A DNA stretch of 64,000 bases, from contig MKVF01000017.1 in NCBI GenBank assembly GCA_001899145.1, positions 1 to 64,000 of the forward strand. The letters are read 5' to 3'. The notes beneath the pieces are model-generated. The model had not been told where the DNA came from. It was given only the letters and a program-made list of their open reading frames with translations, and searched no databases. This document shows positions 1 to 6,204 of the stretch, piece after piece; the first letter of the stretch is position 1, and each line of letters starts with the position of its first letter. This stretch comes from Flavobacteriia bacterium 40-80. Lineage in GTDB: Bacteria > Bacteroidota > Bacteroidia > Flavobacteriales_D > Crocinitomicaceae. The position numbers and the translations under genes were made by a program.

Positions 1-158
1 ATCTGCTTCATCTGTGTTATCCGCGTCCTAATTTTAGGGCTTGTTCCGATTTATCGGAATATCGCAGATTTGATATGATTTTTATGATAAGTTGAAATTA
101 TACAATTCCTCTCAAGAATCTGCGTAAACCCGCCTCATCCGTGTCATCAGCGTTCTAT
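1..158. repeat. Degenerate 9-bp-period intergenic repeat, two copies
   Basis: The non-coding left edge holds two related segments, about 6-30 and 133-157, matching at roughly 20 of 25 positions. Each is built from near-9-bp units such as ATCTGCTTC, ATCTGTGTT, ATCCGCGTC in the first and ATCCGTGTC, ATCAGCGTT in the second. Between them is a perfect 6-bp stem, TTCCGA-TTTA-TCGGAA, at 44-59, without a T-run, so it is not an obvious terminator. The right copy abuts the stop codon of the glutamine cyclotransferase gene. The role is unknown. Confidence 0.6.
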
Positions 159-1235
159 CTATTTCTGTTCATTCGAAAACTCTACCTCAGCAAGCTGCGG
201 CCAGTATTTTCCTGTCAGATAGAACTTTTTAGCGCTATGATCGAAAGCGATCCCATTCAGTACATCGCCATTTCCTTTCGCTTTTAATGTCAGATCCATA
301 CAGTCGATGGATTTTAAGACTTTCCCGGTCTCAGCTTCGATCGCAACTATTTTATTGGACATCCAGACGTTAGCATAAACGATTCCATCAACATATTCCA
401 GCTCATTAAGATATTTTATCGGCCCGGCATTATCGTACACCTGAATAATTTTTTTGATGGCAAAGGTTGCCGGATCTCTGAAATACAAACGTTCGGAGCC
501 ATCACTCATGATCAGGTATTTTCCGTCATTTGTCAAGCCCCAGCCTTCGCCGGTATAAGAAAAAGAAAGATCTGTTTTGGCCAGCGAAGGAAAATCATAA
601 ACAAAACATTTCTGGGAAGTCCAGGTAAGCTGATACAGCTTATTGTTCAAGATGGTGATCCCTTCTCCGAAATAACCGGCATCCAGAGCAGTTTCTTTTT
701 GAACCTCTCCTGACTTCAATTGCTTTTGCATTACCTTAGTTGCTCCCATCCGGTTCGGATCACCTGTTCCTTCGTAAAGTAAGCCATTGACGATTTCTAA
801 TCCCTGCGTGAAATCTTCCGTATTATGCGGATAGAGCGAAATAACTTTTACTGTCTGAGCTAAAGGTTGTATGTCGGATAAAATACGAATTGTCTGGTTT
901 TCCGCAAATTCTTTTCCGCTTTTGTCTTTCACTTTAATTGTCAGACCTTTCACACCGATTCCGAAAGAAGTAATATCAAAAGAAGTTTCACTAATTTTAG
1001 GAGCATTGTTCCAGGTTTGCAGAATACTGTCTTCCAGGATAACCGTTACTTCACTGATCCTTTCCAGTTTTGAAAAACCAATTTTAAATGATTCACCATA
1101 AGTAAGCTGATACTTTGCGGAATAACCAACCGGAAATTCTTCAGTCGTTTCATCCGTATCCACGGAATCCTTACATCCTGTAACAGCAAATAAAAGTGTT
1201 CCAATGATAAGAGAAACGGAAATTATTTTTTTCAT
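159..1235 (-). CDS. Glutaminyl-peptide cyclotransferase (glutamine cyclotransferase family), lipoprotein
   Basis: This is a predicted 358-residue enzyme of the plant/bacterial glutamine cyclotransferase family, which converts N-terminal glutamine of peptides to pyroglutamate. It has a lipoprotein signal with Cys21, so it probably sits in the periplasm or outer membrane. Residues 30-125 form an N-terminal extension, perhaps Ig-like. The beta-propeller enzyme domain starts near residue 129 with the family's typical 'YPHNTEDFTQGLE' stretch, followed by 'LYEGTG', 'FGEGIT', 'GEGWGLT' and 'LNELEY', and ends with 'LNGIAFD' and 'YLTGKYWP'. It is the last gene of the pheS-ytxJ run, 11 bp after ytxJ. 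Pyroglutamate N-termini are common on secreted Bacteroidota proteins cut after AQ, so maturation of secreted proteins is a plausible job (inference). Confidence 0.88.
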   Translation of the reverse strand: MKKIISVSLIIGTLLFAVTGCKDSVDTDETTEEFPVGYSAKYQLTYGESFKIGFSKLERISEVTVILEDSILQTWNNAPKISETSFDITSFGIGVKGLTIKVKDKSGKEFAENQTIRILSDIQPLAQTVKVISLYPHNTEDFTQGLEIVNGLLYEGTGDPNRMGATKVMQKQLKSGEVQKETALDAGYFGEGITILNNKLYQLTWTSQKCFVYDFPSLAKTDLSFSYTGEGWGLTNDGKYLIMSDGSERLYFRDPATFAIKKIIQVYDNAGPIKYLNELEYVDGIVYANVWMSNKIVAIEAETGKVLKSIDCMDLTLKAKGNGDVLNGIAFDHSAKKFYLTGKYWPQLAEVEFSNEQK

Positions 1236-1246
1236 TTTTCTGAATA

Positions 1247-1597
1247 TTATAAGCCTAAAAACTGCTTGATCCTTGAAACAGCAATTCCTTCATGAGAAAA
1301 AGAAGTGTGCTCACCGCTTGTCCGTTGGATCAGCGTTTGCGGAGACTGGTGCACAATGTTCCATTTCTCTGCAATATGGTTTGACAGTTCCCGTTGCTTT
1401 AATACATCAATAAATACGAGATTCACATCCTGTAAATCGTATTCACGCTCAAATTGTTTCAGTGCGAAACCTGAAATACTGCAGCGCGTGCTGTGCTTAA
1501 ATACAATCAGCGGCTTAGATGTATCGTTCAAAATTACATCCAGCTCTTCAGTGGTTGCCGGATTTATCCAGTTTAATGCAGATGCAGAAAAAAACAT
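1247..1597 (-). CDS. ytxJ: YtxJ/BrxC-type monothiol bacilliredoxin
   Basis: A 116-residue thioredoxin-fold protein of the bacillithiol-system YtxJ family. The active-site stretch 'FKHSTRCSISGFAL' places the single redox Cys at residue 39, and 'VNLVFIDVLKQR', 'HQSPQTLI' and the C-terminal 'HEGIAVSRIKQFL' fit the family. Known members remove bacillithiol mixed disulfides from proteins in the cytoplasm, so the host probably makes bacillithiol (inference; no bsh genes are in the window). The start codon overlaps the pheS stop by one base, which indicates translational coupling. Confidence 0.88.
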   Translation of the reverse strand: MFFSASALNWINPATTEELDVILNDTSKPLIVFKHSTRCSISGFALKQFEREYDLQDVNLVFIDVLKQRELSNHIAEKWNIVHQSPQTLIQRTSGEHTSFSHEGIAVSRIKQFLGL

Positions 1598-2619
1598 TAT
1601 AAAACAGCTGTAAATTGTTTCAGGAACCGTATATCATTTTCAGAGTATAAACGCAGATCGTTTACTTTATATTTTAATTGCGTAATACGTTCAACTCCCA
1701 TTCCGAATGCAAATCCGGAATATATTCCGGAATCAATGCCTGAAGCATCCAAAACGTTAGGATCTACCATTCCGCATCCTAGGATTTCCAGCCATCCGGT
1801 GTATTTGCATACGTTACATCCCTGAGCGTTACAGATGGAGCAGGAAACATCCACTTCTGCGCTTGGCTCTGTAAACGGAAAGTAAGAAGGGCGCATGCGG
1901 ATCCGCGCTTTCTCTCCGAACATTTCTTTTGCGAAATATTCCAGTGTCTGCTTCAGGTCTGCGAAAGAGACGTTTTTGTCAATGTACAAACCTTCTACCT
2001 GATGGAAAAAGCAATGTGCGCGGGCAGAGACAGCTTCATTACGATATACTCTTCCAGGCGAAATAGTCCGGATCGGAGGCTGTGTATTTTCCATAACTCT
2101 CACTTGTACAGAAGAAGTATGAGTTCTTAGTGCCATTTCATTATCTCCTTTCTCAATAAAAAACGTATCCTGCATATCTCTTGCCGGATGTTCAGGAGGG
2201 AAATTTAAAGCAGAGAAATTATGCCAGTCGTCCTCAATTTCAGGACCTTCGGAAACGGTATAACCAATGCGGTTGAAAATTTCGATGATCTCTCTTCTTA
2301 CCAGGGAAATCGGATGATGCGAACCTACGGGAAATTCTTCTCCGGAACGCGAAAAATCAATAGAACCTGAGGCAGCATCCGTATTTTCGAATTGCTCTTT
2401 CAGGTCGTTGTATTTTGTTTCTGCAAGATTCCGCAGCTCATTGATCAGCTGCCCGATTTCTTTTTTTTCCTCATTGGGAACCTGCTTCAGCTGCCCAAAC
2501 AACTCTTTTAAGGAACCTTTTGAGCCAATGAACTGAATCCGGAAAGATTCTAATTCCCGGGGGTTTGAAATCTCGTAACTTTCTACCTGATACTTAATTG
2601 TTTGTATTAATTCTTTCAT
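1597..2619 (-). CDS. pheS: Phenylalanine--tRNA ligase alpha subunit
   Basis: A 340-residue class II aminoacyl-tRNA synthetase subunit that charges tRNA-Phe together with PheT. An N-terminal coiled-coil arm (about 1-90) binds tRNA. The catalytic core then shows 'FPVGSHHPI', 'EGPEIEDDWHNF', 'PARDMQDTFF', 'LRTHTSSVQ' (motif 2 region), the Cys-rich 'CSICNAQGCNVCKYTGW' and motif 3 'GFAFGMGVERI'. Length is normal for the family. It heads the minus-strand operon with ytxJ and the cyclotransferase. Its first 17 or so codons were also copied into the tandem duplication downstream of the lipoprotein pair. Confidence 0.97.
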   Translation of the reverse strand: MKELIQTIKYQVESYEISNPRELESFRIQFIGSKGSLKELFGQLKQVPNEEKKEIGQLINELRNLAETKYNDLKEQFENTDAASGSIDFSRSGEEFPVGSHHPISLVRREIIEIFNRIGYTVSEGPEIEDDWHNFSALNFPPEHPARDMQDTFFIEKGDNEMALRTHTSSVQVRVMENTQPPIRTISPGRVYRNEAVSARAHCFFHQVEGLYIDKNVSFADLKQTLEYFAKEMFGEKARIRMRPSYFPFTEPSAEVDVSCSICNAQGCNVCKYTGWLEILGCGMVDPNVLDASGIDSGIYSGFAFGMGVERITQLKYKVNDLRLYSENDIRFLKQFTAVL

Positions 2620-2662
2620 ATTGTAACCAATTCTGAAAACGGCCGTTTAATATTTCCTGAAT

Positions 2663-2712
2663 ACAAATTAACATTTGATATTGCACTTATCAAAGCTTTT
2701 TCATTAATTTGT
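2663..2712. promoter_or_regulatory. Divergent promoter region with dyad between pheS and lipoprotein A
   Basis: The intergenic region between the divergent pheS and lipoprotein A genes holds mirror-image boxes ACAAATTAA (2663-2671) and TTAATTTGT (2704-2712). They are 32 bp apart and each is close to the Bacteroidota -7 box TAnnTTTG, one per direction. The same arrangement is preserved in the second copy at about 3804-3853. Assignment as divergent promoters is inferred. Confidence 0.4.
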
Positions 2713-2765
2713 AAAATTATTTAAACCATTTTGATGCTTTAGCATTGATTTTAGGAAAAACGAAT

Positions 2766-3143
2766 ATGAAAAAATTACTCAGATTCTCATTGATGGTATT
2801 CGCAGGATTAATGCTGCTGACATTCGCATCATGTAAAAAAGATCCGTCCGTCTTGAAGGTATATGTGCGCTCAGCGAGTAATCAGCTGCTTCCCGGAGCA
2901 CGCGTGGTAATTGTTGGTGATATTTATTCCAATCCTCCTACACGAGAATATGTGGATACGATCATTTCAAACTCTACAGGTTATGCGATGTTTAACATGG
3001 ATGAATACTTTGGAGAAAAACCGGAGAAAGGAGAGGTAGGCTATTTTGATATCATTGTGAAAATTGATAACAAAGTAGCAACCGGCAGAGCTCGTGTAAG
3101 AGCAAATATTACGAATGTTGAAACAGTTAAATTTGACAACTAA
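2766..3143 (+). CDS. Small lipoprotein A, first copy (transthyretin-like fold suspected)
   Basis: A 125-residue lipoprotein of unknown function. I chose the ATG at 2766 because it begins a standard lipoprotein signal (MKKLLRFSL...) with Cys23 after 'LTFAS'; an upstream in-frame start at 2745 would add seven residues before it. The mature part, 'LKVYVRSASNQLLPGARVVI' followed by 'NSTGYAMFNMDEYF', looks like a single carboxypeptidase-regulatory/transthyretin-like beta-domain (inference). Its stop overlaps the start of gene B (TAATG). It is near-identical to the copy at 3907, with one residue change (Val to Met near the C-terminus). Confidence 0.75.
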   Translation: MKKLLRFSLMVFAGLMLLTFASCKKDPSVLKVYVRSASNQLLPGARVVIVGDIYSNPPTREYVDTIISNSTGYAMFNMDEYFGEKPEKGEVGYFDIIVKIDNKVATGRARVRANITNVETVKFDN

Positions 3144-3523
3144 TGAGAAATTCCAATAAATATATTTTGTTTGCACTGGTGTTTGTTGTAGCAGTTTTTA
3201 TAGGATGTAACCCTAAAAAAGATACTGTAGCCAAAATTTATGTTTACAACAACTCTAATAAAGTAGTACCTGAGTGTCGTGTGATCCTTTGGGGTAAAGC
3301 AAGTCCGGATGGTCAGGGGCAGGGAAATGTGGTATTATATGATACTGCGTACACAAACTCAGCAGGCGAAGCAGTTTTCTACTTCAATGAGCTTTATCAG
3401 AAAGGAATGGCAGGTGTGGCAATTTTGAACATTGATGCTAAAAAAGGAAATTACAACGGAAGCGGAATTATTAAGGTGGAAGAAGAAACCACAAATGAAG
3501 CAACAGTGTACATTGCTCCGTGA
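3143..3523 (+). CDS. Small lipoprotein B, first copy
   Basis: A 126-residue lipoprotein with signal peptide and Cys22. The mature domain resembles lipoprotein A: 'AKIYVYNNSNKVVPECRVIL' aligns with A's 'LKVYVRSASNQLLPGARVVI', and 'TAYTNSAGEAVFYFNELY' with A's 'TIISNSTGYAMFNMDEYF'. A and B therefore look like older tandem paralogues. Translation is probably coupled to A through the one-base overlap. It is followed by a strong terminator at 3545-3572. It differs from its second copy at about a dozen residues. Function unknown. Confidence 0.75.
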   Translation: MRNSNKYILFALVFVVAVFIGCNPKKDTVAKIYVYNNSNKVVPECRVILWGKASPDGQGQGNVVLYDTAYTNSAGEAVFYFNELYQKGMAGVAILNIDAKKGNYNGSGIIKVEEETTNEATVYIAP

Positions 3524-3544
3524 TATTAAAAATATTAAAATGTG

Positions 3545-3572
3545 AAAGCCCGGTTTTTTTCCGGGCTTTTTT
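3545..3572 (+). terminator. Rho-independent terminator after lipoprotein B, copy 1
   Basis: The stem AAGCCCGG / CCGGGCTT with a T-rich loop is followed by a run of six Ts. The same hairpin follows the second copy. Confidence 0.88.
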
Positions 3573-3659
3573 ATGTTTTTAAAATATTATATAAAGGAGA
3601 TAATATTTTTTACTTTGCATTTTTTGTTAGTTGAACATAGGAAAACATTTCATCAGGAT

Positions 3660-3709
3660 ATGAGTAAAATAAAACTTTCGGATTTCAATTTTAATTTACC
3701 AGACGAATT
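3660..3709 (+). pseudogene. 5' fragment of queA left by the duplication
   Basis: It encodes '[17 protein letters not shown]', matching the first 17 residues of the intact QueA except ATA for ATG at codon 4. It then runs into inverted pheS sequence and stops at 3738-3740. The matching upstream -7 box TATCTTTG of the intact gene is reduced by one base here (TACTTTG), so transcription has probably been lost. Confidence 0.9.
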
Positions 3710-3760
3710 GGAATCTCGTAACTTTCTACCTGAGATTTAAGTTTGTATTAATTCTTTCAT
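3710..3760 (-). pseudogene. 5' fragment of pheS left by the duplication
   Basis: On the minus strand the first codons of pheS (ATG AAA GAA TTA ATA CAA) are retained from 3760, but two small deletions and substitutions relative to 2567-2619 break the frame. It is a relic of the breakpoint, not a gene. Confidence 0.88.
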
Positions 3761-3906
3761 ATTATAACCGATTCTGAAAACGGCCGTTTAATATTTCCTG
3801 AATACAAATTAACATTTGATATTGCACCTATCAAAGCTTTTTCATTAATTTGTAAAATTATTTAAACCATTTTGATGCTTTAGTATTGATTTTAGGAAAA
3901 ACGAAT

Positions 3907-4284
3907 ATGAAAAAATTACTCAGATTCTCATTGATGGTATTCGCAGGATTAATGCTGCTGACATTCGCATCATGTAAAAAAGATCCGTCCGTCTTGAAGG
4001 TATATGTGCGCTCAGCGAGTAATCAGCTGCTTCCCGGAGCACGCGTGGTAATTGTTGGTGATATTTATTCCAATCCTCCTACACGAGAATATGTGGATAC
4101 GATCATTTCAAACTCTACAGGTTATGCGATGTTTAACATGGATGAATACTTTGGAGAAAAACCGGAGAAAGGAGAGGTAGGCTATTTTGATATCATTGTA
4201 AAAATTGATAATAAAATGGCAACCGGCAGAGCTCGTGTAAGAGCAAATATTACGAATGTTGAAACCGTTAAATTTGATAACTAA
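3907..4284 (+). CDS. Small lipoprotein A, second copy
   Basis: A 125-residue lipoprotein, the duplicate of the gene at 2766, with the same signal peptide and Cys23. The two copies are identical at the DNA level from 31 bp upstream of the start codon (2744/3885) to codon 98 (about 315 bp), and only the last quarter carries silent changes and one Val/Met change. Start chosen at the MKKLLRFSL methionine. It overlaps the second B gene by one base. Function unknown; a transthyretin-like envelope domain is suspected. Confidence 0.75.
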   Translation: MKKLLRFSLMVFAGLMLLTFASCKKDPSVLKVYVRSASNQLLPGARVVIVGDIYSNPPTREYVDTIISNSTGYAMFNMDEYFGEKPEKGEVGYFDIIVKIDNKMATGRARVRANITNVETVKFDN

Positions 4285-4664
4285 TGAAAAGTTCCAATAA
4301 ATATATTTTGTTTGTCTTAGTGTTTGTTGTAGCTTTTTTTACAGGATGTAAACCTAAAAAAGATACTGTAGCTAAGATTTATGTTTATAACAACACCAAT
4401 AAGGTGATACCTGAGTGCCGTGTGGTTCTTTGGGGTAAAGCGAGTCCGGATGGAAAGGGGCAGGAAAATGTGGTGATATACGAAACTGCATATACAAATT
4501 CAGCGGGAGAAGCAGTTTTTTATTTCAGCGAACTTTATCAGAAAGGAATGGCAGGTGTGGCAATTTTGAACATTGAAGCTAAAAAAGGAAATTACAACGG
4601 AAGCGGAATTATTAAGGTGGAAGAAGAAATCACAAATGAAGCAACAGTTTACATTGCTCCGTGA
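4284..4664 (+). CDS. Small lipoprotein B, second copy
   Basis: A 126-residue lipoprotein (Cys22) duplicating the gene at 3143, but with roughly a dozen residue changes, such as 'FTGCKPKK' for 'FIGCNPKK' and 'GKGQENVVIYETA' for 'GQGQGNVVLYDTA'. The last 40 residues are almost unchanged. The many silent changes in the middle contrast with the near-perfect A copies, so the pair has not evolved as a simple unit. Followed by its own terminator. Confidence 0.75.
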   Translation: MKSSNKYILFVLVFVVAFFTGCKPKKDTVAKIYVYNNTNKVIPECRVVLWGKASPDGKGQENVVIYETAYTNSAGEAVFYFSELYQKGMAGVAILNIEAKKGNYNGSGIIKVEEEITNEATVYIAP

Positions 4665-4685
4665 CCTGAAAATTATCAAGATGTG

Positions 4686-4713
4686 AAAGCCCGGTTTTTT
4701 TCCGGGCTTTTTT
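4686..4713 (+). terminator. Rho-independent terminator after lipoprotein B, copy 2
   Basis: The same AAGCCCGG / CCGGGCTT stem and T-run as at 3545-3572, separating the lipoproteins from queA. Confidence 0.88.
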
Positions 4714-4749
4714 ATGTTTTGAAAATTATATAAGGGAGATAATATTTTT

Positions 4750-4757
4750 TATCTTTG
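4750..4757 (+). promoter_or_regulatory. queA promoter -7 box
   Basis: TATCTTTG is a perfect match to the Bacteroidota -7 consensus TAnnTTTG, 42 bases before the queA ATG. The duplicated relic at about 3611 has lost one base of this box. Confidence 0.6.
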
Positions 4758-4799
4758 CGACTTTTGTTAGTTGAACACGGAAAAACATTTCATCAGAAT

Positions 4800-5858
4800 A
4801 TGAGTAAAATGAAACTTTCGGATTTCAATTTTAATTTACCAGACGAATTAATAGCTGAATATCCGAGTAAGAACAGAGACGAAGCCCGTCTAATGGTTGT
4901 CCACAGAGAAAGTGGAAAAATTGAGCACAAATTATTTAAAGACATTATTACTTACTTCGATGACGGAGATGTGATGATCACCAATAACACAAAAGTATTT
5001 CCTGCAAGAATGTATGGAAATAAAGAAAAAACAGGAGCGAAAATTGAAGTTTTCCTTTTGAGAGAGCTGAACCGCGAAAGCCTGCTTTGGGACGTGCTGG
5101 TTGATCCTGCGAGAAAAATACGTATCGGTAACAAGCTGTATTTTGGTGATGACGATTCATTAGTGGCCGAAGTAATCGACAATACGACTTCCCGTGGAAG
5201 AACACTACGTTTTTTATTTGATGGGACGTACGAAGAATTTAAAGCAAAAATCACAGAATTGGGAGAAACGCCGCTTCCGAAATACATTAAACGGGATGTA
5301 GAGAAAGATGATGAAGAACGTTATCAGACGATCTATGCTTCCATAGAAGGAGCTGTAGCAGCACCTACTGCCGGCCTTCACTTCTCGAGAGAATTGTTGA
5401 AACGCCTGGAATTAAAAGGAGTAAATTTTGCAGAAGTGACGCTTCACGTAGGTTTGGGGACTTTTCGTACTGTAGAGGTAGAAGACCTGACAAAGCACAA
5501 AATGGATTCTGAGCAGGTGATTATTACTGAAAAAGCTGCGAAGGTGGTTAATGAAGCAAAGCTGAAAAAGAAAAAAGTGTGTGCAATCGGAACAACTTCC
5601 ATGCGTGCAATTGAATCTTCTGTTTCGTCAGATGGTCTGTTAAAACCGTATGATGGCTGGACGAATAAATTTATTTTCCCGCCGTATGACTTCAGTGTTG
5701 CGAACTGTATGGTTACGAATTTTCATACTCCGTTATCCACTTTACTGATGATGATCTCCGCCTTTTGCGGCCATGAGCTGATGATGGAAGCATACGGTCA
5801 GGCGATTAAGGAAAAATACAATTTCTATTCTTACGGAGACGCGATGCTCATTTTGTAA
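4800..5858 (+). CDS. queA: S-adenosylmethionine:tRNA ribosyltransferase-isomerase
   Basis: QueA transfers and isomerises the ribose of S-adenosylmethionine onto 7-aminomethyl-7-deazaguanine in tRNA, giving epoxyqueuosine. The protein is about 352 residues, normal for the family. It shows '[17 protein letters not shown]', 'DEARLMVV', '[12 protein letters not shown]', 'PLPKYIKR', '[18 protein letters not shown]', '[15 protein letters not shown]', '[11 protein letters not shown]' and C-terminal 'YSYGDAMLI'. The start is ATG 4800, or 4809, which would give the more usual MKLSDF opening. A TTG upstream at 4755 lies inside the promoter box and is unlikely to be used. It has its own promoter and terminator. 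Confidence 0.96.
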   Translation: MSKMKLSDFNFNLPDELIAEYPSKNRDEARLMVVHRESGKIEHKLFKDIITYFDDGDVMITNNTKVFPARMYGNKEKTGAKIEVFLLRELNRESLLWDVLVDPARKIRIGNKLYFGDDDSLVAEVIDNTTSRGRTLRFLFDGTYEEFKAKITELGETPLPKYIKRDVEKDDEERYQTIYASIEGAVAAPTAGLHFSRELLKRLELKGVNFAEVTLHVGLGTFRTVEVEDLTKHKMDSEQVIITEKAAKVVNEAKLKKKKVCAIGTTSMRAIESSVSSDGLLKPYDGWTNKFIFPPYDFSVANCMVTNFHTPLSTLLMMISAFCGHELMMEAYGQAIKEKYNFYSYGDAMLIL

Positions 5859-5882
5859 AGAAAAAGAAAATTATATTGCAGG

Positions 5883-5909
5883 AAGCGGAGTAGAGATACT
5901 CCGCTTTTT
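5883..5909 (+). terminator. Rho-independent terminator after queA
   Basis: The stem AAGCGGAGTA / TACTCCGCTT with a short GAGA loop and a T-run lies 25 bp after the queA stop. Confidence 0.85.
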
Positions 5910-5971
5910 ATTTTACCGGAATGTTTCCTGAATTTTTAAACAGCTGCAGGATTCGTTATAAAATTGTGTTT

Positions 5972-6005
5972 TTTGACAACCATGAATTTTATTTCCCTAA
6001 CTTTG
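5972..6005 (+). promoter_or_regulatory. Bacteroidota-type promoter for tatA-gatA
   Basis: TTTG (5972-5975) and TAACTTTG (5998-6005), separated by 22 bp, match the -33 and -7 elements of the Bacteroidota sigma factor. The predicted transcript starts about 25 bases before the tatA ATG. Confidence 0.65.
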
Positions 6006-6033
6006 CGAAAACAGAATTTAGATTATTGTTATC

Positions 6034-6192
6034 ATGGGAAAATTTGGAGTTACTGAAATATTATTGATCCTGGCAGTTGTTCTTTTGTTGTTCGGAGGTA
6101 AGAAAATTCCGGAATTAATGAAAGGCTTAGGTAAAGGAATCAAAGAGTTCAAAGACGCTTCTAAAGGAGAAGAGGACAAAACGGAAAAATAA
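6034..6192 (+). CDS. tatA: Twin-arginine translocase subunit TatA/TatE
   Basis: A 52-residue protein beginning '[20 protein letters not shown]' with the conserved hinge '[20 protein letters not shown]' and an acidic/basic tail. This is the classic TatA layout: one N-terminal membrane helix (about 6-21), a Gly-Gly hinge, an amphipathic helix, then a charged tail. TatA forms the pore for export of folded proteins with TatC, which is not in this window. It is short for the family but complete. A promoter lies immediately upstream and gatA starts 12 bp later, so the two are probably co-transcribed. Confidence 0.92.
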   Translation: MGKFGVTEILLILAVVLLLFGGKKIPELMKGLGKGIKEFKDASKGEEDKTEK

Positions 6193-6204
6193 TTCGGAAT
6201 TTTT

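Larger units (their letters stand above)
2567..3709. repeat. Tandem duplication, left copy
   Basis: About 1143 bp running from the pheS 5' end through lipoproteins A and B and their terminator into the first 17 codons of queA. It is repeated directly and head-to-tail at 3710-4849. Identity is complete over 2744-3058, much lower through the end of gene A and most of gene B, and high again near the end of gene B. Confidence 0.93.
3524..3906. other. Intergenic junction region of the duplication (no intact gene)
   Basis: This 383-bp stretch contains the terminator, a decayed queA promoter and 5' fragment (3660-3709), the duplication junction, a 5' fragment of pheS on the minus strand (3710-3760), and the promoter region for the second lipoprotein pair. 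No complete gene is visible. A chimeric reading frame of 26 codons (3660-3740) crosses the junction. Confidence 0.85.
3710..4849. repeat. Tandem duplication, right copy
   Basis: The second copy of the direct repeat starts at the junction 3709/3710, where queA-derived sequence switches abruptly to pheS-derived sequence. It ends inside the intact queA at about 4849. Offset to the left copy is about 1141 bp. Both flanking essential genes stay whole because each breakpoint lies at the repeat boundary. Confidence 0.93.

Noticed and set aside
871-1101. Open frame on the plus strand inside the cyclotransferase gene
   Set aside because: It is antisense to a well-supported gene and shows no domain or promoter.
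3545-4713. Possible insertion sequence or transposon explaining the repeated lipoprotein block
   Set aside because: There is no transposase, no terminal inverted repeats and no target duplication; the junction is a plain fusion of pheS and queA sequence.
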